This document shows, in pieces, positions 58,349 through 64,000 of a stretch of DNA of 64,000 nt. The notes under the pieces are model-generated. The model made no database searches and had not been told where the DNA came from. It worked only from the letters and a program-made list of their open reading frames with translations. Each line of letters opens with the position of its first letter. Position 1 is the stretch's first letter. This DNA is from VRUE01 sp963748075 (GTDB lineage: Bacteria > Actinomycetota > Thermoleophilia > Solirubrobacterales > 70-9): contig CAVVHQ010000029.1 in NCBI GenBank assembly GCA_963748075.1, positions 62,001 through 126,000 of the forward strand, read 5' to 3'. A program made the translations under genes and the position numbers.

Positions 58349-59300
58349 CGACGGCCTCCGAGGCAGCGGTTCGCGCGGTTGGCCGTCCGATCCGGCGCGG
58401 CCGGCGTTGCAGTGGGGCGAGACCCGCGACGATCAGCAAGGCCGAGAGGACGATGGTCGAGGGGGCGAGGCCGACCTCGATCGTCGGGTAGGCGCTGAAC
58501 CCGTCGGCGCCCAGCAGCTTGGCGGCGATCGCGGCAACGAGGACCACCACACCCGCCGCATAGAAGCGCCGGTCGAACCTCGACGGCTCGCGGGAGGATT
58601 GTGCCCGCCATAGGCGGGAAAAAGCTCCCACGGACGGTCGCGAACGGCGTTCGAGACCGTAGCCGCGCAGCTCCAGCGTCGCCGCGACGTCCACCGCGCG
58701 GTCCAGGGAGCCGGTCAGCAGGCGGCGGGCGAGGGCGGCCCGGCCGAGCGGGGCGGCGGCGGGGCCCCTGAGGCGACCGGCGTCGCGGAGCCGCGAGACG
58801 TCGGCGGCGGCAACCGGGACGAGGCGGGAGATCAGCGCCGCGGTCAGGGCGGAGCGGCCGGCCACGGGGCGCAGGGCTCGCAGGACGCGGTCGGGATCGA
58901 CGCAGGCCGAGTAGACGGCGAAGGCGATCATCGCCACCGCGGCCCGCAGGCCGATCACCGCGCCCGCGGCGAGCGCCTCCACGGTGACGTCGACCCCTCC
59001 GAGCAGCGGCAGCTCGCCGAGCCGCAGCAGCACCGTCTCGCCACGGTCGACGACCAGGGCGTTGACGGCGACGATCAGCACGGCCAGGGCGAGGCCCATC
59101 CGCAGCGCCGCCCGCACCGCGTCGCGGGCGCCGGCGGTGGCGCCCGCGAGGTAGGCGCCGAACCCGGCGGCGGCCAGCACCAGCGGGCTCGAGTAGAGGA
59201 AGGCGACGGCGACCAGCGAGCCGACGTAGACGACCGCGGCGGCGGGCGAGGCCGCCTGCAGAGGGCCCGGCCTCGGGGTGTAGGCGAAGGGCGATCTCAT
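58341..59300 (-). CDS. ecfT: ECF transporter transmembrane component EcfT
   Basis: 319 residues. N-terminal TM helices (AAAVVYVGSLVAVAFLY...), then the long cytoplasmic coupling region. The T-component-type motif is 'AALISRLVPVAAADVSRLRDAGRLRG' and 'ATLELRGYGLERR', followed by two C-terminal helices. Just after that motif, a 38-nt palindrome (58592-58629) encodes VGAFSRLWRAQSSRE. ATG 59300 overlaps the lipoprotein stop by 4 bp; the end overlaps ecfA1. Confidence 0.88.
   Translation of the reverse strand: MRSPFAYTPRPGPLQAASPAAAVVYVGSLVAVAFLYSSPLVLAAAGFGAYLAGATAGARDAVRAALRMGLALAVLIVAVNALVVDRGETVLLRLGELPLLGGVDVTVEALAAGAVIGLRAAVAMIAFAVYSACVDPDRVLRALRPVAGRSALTAALISRLVPVAAADVSRLRDAGRLRGPAAAPLGRAALARRLLTGSLDRAVDVAATLELRGYGLERRSRPSVGAFSRLWRAQSSREPSRFDRRFYAAGVVVLVAAIAAKLLGADGFSAYPTIEVGLAPSTIVLSALLIVAGLAPLQRRPRRIGRPTARTAASEAVGA
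58592..58629. repeat. In-gene palindrome (ecfT)
   Basis: gggag...cccgccataggcggg...ctccc: inner 6-bp perfect stem with a 3-nt loop and outer gggag/ctccc arms. In frame within ecfT; similar in scale to the murF, murG and gcvPA palindromes. Confidence 0.6.
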
Positions 59301-60232
59301 CTGTCCCCCGCTCCGATCGGGAGCGGCGTCTCCCGCCCGGCTTCGACCGCCACCGCGAAGCGGTCGCGCAGCGCTGCGGCGCGCAGCAGGCGGGCCGCCG
59401 CGAGGGTCCCGGCGGCGTTCGTGCCGACGACGACCCAGACCGGCGGCGCGCCGCCGCGGCGCGTCGCGGCGACCAGGCCCGCGTCCGGCCCGAACCGCCG
59501 CGCCGGCTCGCCGCCTTCGTCGAGCCCCAGCAGCTCGAAGCCGCCGCCGCCGCGCCGGGCGAAGTCGGCGTAGACGCCGCTCGTCCCCGGCCCGTCTTCC
59601 ATGTCGCTCGCCGTCGCGTCGGCGCGAACCCGTGCCCAGGGGCCGACCAGCACCCGGATCGCCCCCGCGGCGCCGGCTGCGGCAAGCGAGGCGCCGGCTC
59701 GCTCGAGGCGCCGCCGCACCACCGCGCAGGCGGCGCCGCCGCCCCGACACTCGACCGCGGTCGGGTGGGGGTGGCCTTCGTAGCCGCCGGCGAACGGCTG
59801 CGGCCAGGCGCCGACCAGCGCCGACGCCTGCCCCGAAGCCGACCAGTCGCGGTAGTCCCACCAGATCGCCTCGCCGCCGCGCAGCGGATAGTCAGCGGCG
59901 CCGACCGGCGACCAGAGGCCGTTCACGTAGAAGAACCAGTCGTAGGGCCGGCCGTCGCTCCGCCCCCCCTCGATCCCGTCGATCGAGTCAACGAAGCCGC
60001 CGCCGTAGCGGGTCGAGACATCCGCGTTGCGATCCAGCACCCGGATCACCGTGTCCGACTCGGCGACCCGGTCGACGACCGGACCGGCGAGGCGCTCGGC
60101 GCCGAAATCCCGGGTGACGGTCAGCGAGACCCCGCCGACCTCCTGCCCTCGGCCGAGACCGCAGCCGGCGGCCGCGAGCGCCGCGCCGAGGAGCAGCGCG
60201 ATCGCGACCGCCGTGCAGCGGCTCCGGGTCAT
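59297..60232 (-). CDS. DUF4430 (transcobalamin-like C-terminal domain) lipoprotein
   Basis: 311 residues with a lipoprotein signal (ALLLGAALAAAGC, lipid-Cys about residue 24). A DUF4430 domain follows: 'SDTVIRVLDRNADV', 'GGFVDSIDGIEGG', 'YDWFFYVNGLWSPVGAADYPLRGGEAIWWDY' (about residues 55-130). The C-terminal half is an alpha/beta region of unknown fold. Anchored on the outer face of the membrane next to the ECF transporter, it is the likely beta-domain partner in cobalamin binding. 4-bp overlap with ecfT; 4 bp after the first DUF4430 gene. Confidence 0.85.
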   Translation of the reverse strand: MTRSRCTAVAIALLLGAALAAAGCGLGRGQEVGGVSLTVTRDFGAERLAGPVVDRVAESDTVIRVLDRNADVSTRYGGGFVDSIDGIEGGRSDGRPYDWFFYVNGLWSPVGAADYPLRGGEAIWWDYRDWSASGQASALVGAWPQPFAGGYEGHPHPTAVECRGGGAACAVVRRRLERAGASLAAAGAAGAIRVLVGPWARVRADATASDMEDGPGTSGVYADFARRGGGGFELLGLDEGGEPARRFGPDAGLVAATRRGGAPPVWVVVGTNAAGTLAAARLLRAAALRDRFAVAVEAGRETPLPIGAGDR

Positions 60233-60236
60233 CGCG

Positions 60237-60983
60237 TCAGCCCTGCGGGCACTTCCCGCCGACGCAGACGGCCGCCCGGTTGGACGGGATCTCGGCGCCG
60301 TCGCGGGCGATCAGCCGCGCCGGCTTGCGCAGCACGACGGTCGCCCGGCCGTCCTTGCCCGTCGGGTCCTTCGCGCTGCTCACCTTCACCCCGGCGGCCG
60401 GCTTGCGCTTGCCCTTCTCGTCGTAGGCGAAGACGCGGACCCGGAACGGGGTCCCCGCCCTGACCCGCTGCGGCGCCATCAGCCAGAGCTCCTCGTTCGC
60501 GGTTTCGAAGCTCGCCTTCAGGTACCAGAGCACTTCGTCGCCCCGCTTCAGCTTCACCGAGTCGCCGCTCAGTTCGGAGGCCTTGTGGTTGACCCGCAGC
60601 TGCCAGAAGCTTTCGCCCTTGGCTTCGCGGCCGCCGATCCCGCACAGCCCCAGCCCGAAGCTGAAGGCGTCGGTGATCAGCAGCGGCCGCAGCGAGCCGG
60701 CTGACCTCGCCGCCTGGGCGAGCAGCCCCAGCGCCGTCGCCCCGGAAACCTTGACGCTCTTGCCGCTCCCCCCTTTGCCGGCGCCGAAGCAGGTCGCCTT
60801 GGGGCTGGTCGAGACCGACGTGGTGCCGGTCCGCAGGGACTTGTCGGCCAGCACCTTCTGGCCGGCGACCACCCGCAGCTGCGCGGGAGTCCCCTTCGCC
60901 ACCGCGACCGTCGCGGTCAAGAACAGGAGAGCAAGAGCCGGCGCGCACGCGGCGGCCAGCCGGAATGGAACGAGTCTTGGCAT
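60237..60983 (-). CDS. Secreted DUF4430 (transcobalamin-like C-terminal domain) protein
   Basis: 248 residues from ATG 60983 (MPRLVPFRLAAACAPALALLFL), with GGAAAGG upstream. A Sec signal peptide ends near AVA-KG. DUF4430 features span about residues 60-170: 'DAFSFGLGLCGIGG', 'FWQLRVNHKASELSGDSVKLKRGDEVLWYL'. An Ig-like/beta region with paired cysteines (CVGGKC) follows. ATG 61013 (MTTLEERVAEM) is an alternative start immediately after the riboswitch. First gene of the B12-controlled operon. Confidence 0.85.
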   Translation of the reverse strand: MPRLVPFRLAAACAPALALLFLTATVAVAKGTPAQLRVVAGQKVLADKSLRTGTTSVSTSPKATCFGAGKGGSGKSVKVSGATALGLLAQAARSAGSLRPLLITDAFSFGLGLCGIGGREAKGESFWQLRVNHKASELSGDSVKLKRGDEVLWYLKASFETANEELWLMAPQRVRAGTPFRVRVFAYDEKGKRKPAAGVKVSSAKDPTGKDGRATVVLRKPARLIARDGAEIPSNRAAVCVGGKCPQG

Positions 60984-61014
60984 TTCAGCCACCCTTTCCT
61001 CGAGGGTTGTCATG

Positions 61015-61188
61015 GCTGGCCGGGGACAGGTCTCCTGGCTTCCGGGATGGTCGGCCGCACCTTCCCGGGAGCTCCGTGTCGCCCCCAGTGGCTGGCGCAT
61101 GTAGATGCGCACCGCGGCTTCCTCGACCCGGTCACAGTGGCGGGACCGCGCCGGTCTTGCACCGGACTTCCCTTGACCACCGGCCGTA
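61015..61188 (-). promoter_or_regulatory. Cobalamin riboswitch (AdoCbl-type)
   Basis: Minus-strand RNA reads GGCCGG (P1 5' arm, near 61185), then GGGAAGUCCGGUGCAAGACCGG, the core CCCGCCACUGUGACCGG (61131-61144 region), GCCACUG, GGGAAGG, and the B12 box AGCCAGGAGACC (61029-61040). The closing CCGGCC arm is near 61018. These are the conserved elements of the cobalamin riboswitch in the right order. It ends about 30 nt before the first DUF4430 start, fitting translational or transcriptional repression by B12. Confidence 0.95.
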
Positions 61189-61212
61189 TTTCCGGAGGGG
61201 AGTCTATCCGCT

Positions 61213-61226
61213 TGGACGTTCGTCCA
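61213..61226. promoter_or_regulatory. Short perfect palindrome between divergent transcripts
   Basis: TGGACGTTCGTCCA lies between the riboswitch and the divergent surface-protein gene. A possible operator; no regulator gene is adjacent. Confidence 0.3.
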
Positions 61227-61303
61227 GCAGCCTTGGGTCTCGCCGAGCTTGCGACATAGGCTCGCGGCGCATCGGAAAACCGAGTCGTTTATGGGAGGAA
61301 GAC

Positions 61304-62043
61304 ATGAGGCACGGGAGCTGGCGGGAGTGGTCGGCGCTGCTGGTGGCGGCGATCGCGCTGTTCGTGGCGCTCGGGGGCAGCGTCTACGCGGCGAAGAAGA
61401 GGCACAAGATCAGCGGCAGGGCGATCAGGGTGAAGTCGCTGCCCGGCAACCGGCTGAAGCCGCGCTCGGTGCCCGGCAACCGGCTGAAGCCGCGCTCGAT
61501 CCCGGCCAGCAGGCTGCAGCCCGGGGTGCTCGCGGCCGCCGCTCGGCCCTCCGCCCAGGCCCCGCTGACCGGCAGCGAGATCAACGAGCTGACCCTGGGC
61601 CAGGTGCCGCGGGCGACCCACGCCGACACGGCCGACTTCGCGCAGAGCGCTGCCGACGCCCAGACGGCGCTGAACGCGGTCAACGCGATCGACGCCCAGA
61701 AGGTCAACGGCCACAGCGCCGGCTGCAAGCCCGATACCCGCCTCTTCGCCGGGGCCTGCTGGCAGGCCTCGTCGAGCTTCTCGGCGGCGACCGCGCCGCA
61801 GGCGGCGATCGAATGCGCCAAACAGGGCGGCACGCTGCCCGGGGCGCTGCAGCTCGCCGCCTTCGCCCAGCAGCCGGGCGTCAACCTCGACGAAGGGGAC
61901 GAGTGGTCGGGGGATATCACGGATGTGTCTGGACCCGATGCGTATACGGCGTCGTGACCGTTGCTCAGCTGCGGGCGGTGTCGACTTCGCGACCTTCGAC
62001 CAACACCCACCACTACCGCTGCGTGATCCCGCTCCTCGCCTGA
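61304..62043 (+). pseudogene. 'VALGG'-type surface/exported protein with C-terminal frameshift
   Basis: ATG 61304 follows GGGAGGAA. The N-terminal hydrophobic segment (WSALLVAAIALFVALGGSVYAA) is a signal/anchor, then tandem repeats (LPGNRLKPRSVPGNRLKPRS) and a C-terminal domain with Cys pairs. The open frame ends at 61957 (DAYTAS). The expected continuation GVVTVAQLRAVSTS...YRCVIPLL lies in another frame to 62043. A duplicated TA at 61943-61946 (tata) explains the shift. This protein type is widespread in Thermoleophilia as I know them; function unknown. Confidence 0.65.
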
Positions 62044-62113
62044 CCCGAGCACGCCGCCGCCCGCCGGCCGCGCCGCATCGGGCCGGTGCGGCCGGCCCTC
62101 TATCCTCGTCCCG

Positions 62114-63052
62114 ATGCGAACGGGCCCGCACAGCGCCAGGCGCCGCCTCGCGGGCTCGCTCGTGGCCCTCCTCTGTCTTGCCGTGCCCGCCCTCGCCGCG
62201 CCGGCCGGGGCGGCGCCCGCCGGGCCCGCGGCCCGCCTCCACCCCGCGGTCGCCCCCCGCGGCGAGGCGGCGCGGGTCGCCCGCTACTGGACCGCGGCGC
62301 GGATGCGCGCCACGCCGCCGCTCGATGCGCCGCGCGGCGCCGGCCTCAGGGCGAGCGCCAGCTACGCGCCGGTCGCCGAACCGACCGTCCCGCCCAACGC
62401 GGTCAACGGCCGCCTCTTCGTCCGCCAGGGGAGCAAACTGGGCTTTTGCTCGGCGACGGCGATCAACAGCGCCAGCCGCCGCCTCGTCCTCACCGCCGCC
62501 CATTGCGTCAACTCCGGCCCGACCGAGCGGGCCGGCGACGGCGTCTGGTCGAGCTACCTCGAGTTCGTCCCCGCCTACAGCGGCGCCGCGGCGCCCTTCG
62601 GCGCCTTCGTCGCCCACCGCGGGCAGATCTTCGCGCCGCGCGACTGGGTGCAGTTCGGCAATCCGAACTTCGACGTCGGCGCGGTCCTCACCGCACCAAA
62701 CACGGCGGGGGTCAACGTCGCCGACGCGGTCGGCGGCGGCGCCGCGATCGCCCTCGACCGCAGCCGGCACGAGGAGTTCCAGACCTTCGGCTACCCGGGC
62801 AGGACACGCTGGATGCAGGGCTGCGACTCGCCCTACGTGGGCGACGACGCCCGCACCTACCGGATCCCCGGCCCGCCGACGATCGCGATCCGCTGCCACT
62901 GGGTGCCGGGGGCGAGCGGCGGCGGCTGGCTGATCGACGGGGGCACGGCGATCGACGGCCTGACCAGCTACGGGAGGCCGCGCGACCGCCGCCACACCTT
63001 CAGCCCCTACTTCAGCCGCCGCAACGTCGGCAAGCTGGTCGCCGGGCTGTAG
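62114..63052 (+). CDS. Secreted trypsin-like serine protease
   Basis: 312 residues with a Sec signal peptide (LVALLCLAVPALAAPAGA, cleavage after about residue 30) and a pro-like segment. The S1 catalytic triad is visible: His in VLTAAHCV (near residue 135), Asp in NPNFDVGAVL and Ser in PGASGGGWL. A cysteine pair (GFCSATA / AHC) fits an S1 fold. Substrate unknown; some such proteins are V8/glutamyl-endopeptidase-like. Confidence 0.88.
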   Translation: MRTGPHSARRRLAGSLVALLCLAVPALAAPAGAAPAGPAARLHPAVAPRGEAARVARYWTAARMRATPPLDAPRGAGLRASASYAPVAEPTVPPNAVNGRLFVRQGSKLGFCSATAINSASRRLVLTAAHCVNSGPTERAGDGVWSSYLEFVPAYSGAAAPFGAFVAHRGQIFAPRDWVQFGNPNFDVGAVLTAPNTAGVNVADAVGGGAAIALDRSRHEEFQTFGYPGRTRWMQGCDSPYVGDDARTYRIPGPPTIAIRCHWVPGASGGGWLIDGGTAIDGLTSYGRPRDRRHTFSPYFSRRNVGKLVAGL

Positions 63053-63058
63053 GGGTGC

Positions 63059-63439
63059 TCAGGCGCGGGCGAGCAGGTCGCGGTAGAAGCGGTAGTCGCG
63101 CCGCTCGGGCCGCAGGTTCGCCGCCAGCGCCAGGTGGTGGCGGGCGCGCTCCCGCTCCCCGGTCTTGGCCAGGGCGCGGCCGAGGCAGAAGTGGGCGAAG
63201 TCGTTGACCTGGTGGGTGTCGAGGACCGCCTCGAACTCCTCGGCGGCGGCGGCGAAGCGCCCGCAGCGGAAGTAGGCGCGCCCCAGCGCCTCGCGGACCG
63301 AGGACTTCTCCGGCGCCCGGCTCGCCGCCTCCTCGAGCGGCTCCGTCGCCTGCTCGAAGTCGGCCTCCTCGAGCAGCTCGATCCCCCGCCTGTACAGCGT
63401 CAAGGTCGAGTCGCGGTCCCGATCCGGCTCGAAGCTCAT
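63059..63439 (-). CDS. TPR-repeat protein
   Basis: 126 residues with about three tetratricopeptide repeats (LYRRGIELLEEADFEQATEPLEEAA; VREALGRAYFRCGRFAAAAEEFEAVL; AHFCLGRALAKTGERERARHHLALAA). Soluble, presumably a protein-interaction module. ATG 63439 (MSFEPDRD) chosen; an upstream ATG at 63484 overlaps the permease stop. No ribosome site is clear for either. Confidence 0.82.
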   Translation of the reverse strand: MSFEPDRDRDSTLTLYRRGIELLEEADFEQATEPLEEAASRAPEKSSVREALGRAYFRCGRFAAAAEEFEAVLDTHQVNDFAHFCLGRALAKTGERERARHHLALAANLRPERRDYRFYRDLLARA

Positions 63440-63480
63440 CGGATCAGTGTAGGAGGCGGCATCGACGGGTGGAGCACCTC

Positions 63481-64000
63481 TCAACCGATCAGCCGCGCCC
63501 GCACGGTCGCCGCGATGTCGAGCCGCAGGGCGCGCCTGGTCGCGTGGACGACGGCGAGCAGCGCCAGGACCAGGGCGGGGACGATCACCCAGACGAAGTT
63601 CGGCGGCTCGGGGTGCAGGCCGATCTGGAACCAGGCCCGCGCGATGCTGTCCGAGAGCGGCGTGGCGATCAGCAGCCCAAGCGGGATCGAGAGCGCCGCC
63701 GCGATCGCCGTCTGGGTCAGCGCCTCGCCCGCCACCGCCGACCCGATCTGCCGCCGCCCGTAGCCGAGCGCCGCCAGCGTCGCGAACTCGCCGCGCCGGT
63801 CGAGGTAGGAGAGGGCGAGGGTGGAGACGAGGAACAGCCCGCCGACGCCGAGGCTGATCGCCTGCAGGACCGAGATCAGCCCGGTCAGCTCCTTGATCAG
63901 GTCGCGCTCGGCGCTCTGCGCCGAGGCCTTCGAGCTGACCCGGGCGACCGCGGGCTGGCGGCGCAGCCTCCGGGCCGCGCGCGGCCCGGCGGCGACCAGC
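63481..64000 (-). CDS. FtsX-like ABC permease, C-terminal part (cut by window edge)
   Basis: The visible ~172 residues read 'LISVLQAISLGVGGLFLVSTLALSYLDRRGEFATLAALGYGRRQIGSAVAGEALTQTAIAAALSIPLGLLIATPL' and a last TM helix 'FVWVIVPALVLALLAVVHATRRALRLDIAATVRAR'. This is the FtsX/MacB permease domain architecture. The 5' end lies beyond 64000, so partner and substrate are unknown. Confidence 0.85.
   Translation of the reverse strand, partial: LVAAGPRAARRLRRQPAVARVSSKASAQSAERDLIKELTGLISVLQAISLGVGGLFLVSTLALSYLDRRGEFATLAALGYGRRQIGSAVAGEALTQTAIAAALSIPLGLLIATPLSDSIARAWFQIGLHPEPPNFVWVIVPALVLALLAVVHATRRALRLDIAATVRARLIG

Noticed and set aside
1..64000. CRISPR arrays, tRNA or rRNA genes, prophage
   Set aside because: No regularly spaced repeats, no tRNA cloverleaf or rRNA signature sequence, and no phage structural genes were recognised.

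Overview
The window reads as chromosomal DNA of a very GC-rich, Gram-positive-type actinobacterium. The gene set (DNPR-type MurE, leaderless or GTG/TTG starts, Ku plus a stand-alone LigD polymerase, split gcvPA/gcvPB, a 'VALGG' surface-protein family) fits the Thermoleophilia/Solirubrobacterales best. That placement is inferred from content, not computed. Coding density is high, most genes are on the minus strand, and many neighbours overlap by 4 bp (ATGA/GTGA), so most of the window is a series of tightly coupled operons.

Layout. 1-8300: cytidylate kinase (partial), an alpha/beta hydrolase, aroA, tyrA, a 23-codon ORF and a DAHP synthase; then a HepT/MntA toxin-antitoxin pair; then an aminotransferase, a chorismate mutase and a pseudouridine synthase. 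8340-12650: scpB, scpA and trpS, with a ~2 kb group II intron ending 2 bp before the trpS start codon. 12690-17620: an MFS exporter, a FetB/FetA-like ABC pair with a second copy of the small ORF between them, and Ku plus LigD-polymerase for NHEJ. 17750-22190: glycine cleavage system. 22430-38600: the division and cell wall cluster in the order mraZ-rsmH-ftsL-ftsI-murE-murF-mraY-(two small membrane proteins)-murD-ftsW-murG-murC-murB-ftsQ-ftsZ. 39700-44720: Tad/Flp pilus genes with a two-component pair. 44830-54140: TreT-like glycosyltransferase, DUF192 protein, PfkB kinase, PHP phosphatase, ppsA, a degenerate Rho-like gene and glpD.

The most interesting locus is 54143-61190. A clear cobalamin riboswitch precedes two exported DUF4430 (transcobalamin-like C-terminal) proteins, EcfT, two EcfA ATPases, and an ECF S component fused to an extracellular alpha/alpha-barrel (prenyltransferase/squalene-cyclase-like repeats). 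Animal intrinsic factor and transcobalamin combine exactly such a barrel with such a beta domain around cobalamin. I infer a split, membrane-anchored bacterial B12 capture-and-uptake machine.

A second theme is palindromic DNA. At least three families of 85-130 nt imperfect hairpins recur between genes (A, B, C), a single 123-nt hairpin follows ftsZ, and several 38-57 nt palindromes sit in frame inside genes (gcvPA, murG, murF, murE, ecfT). Three genes (murF, the Rho-like gene, a surface protein) carry frameshifts at short repeats. These may be assembly errors or real lesions.
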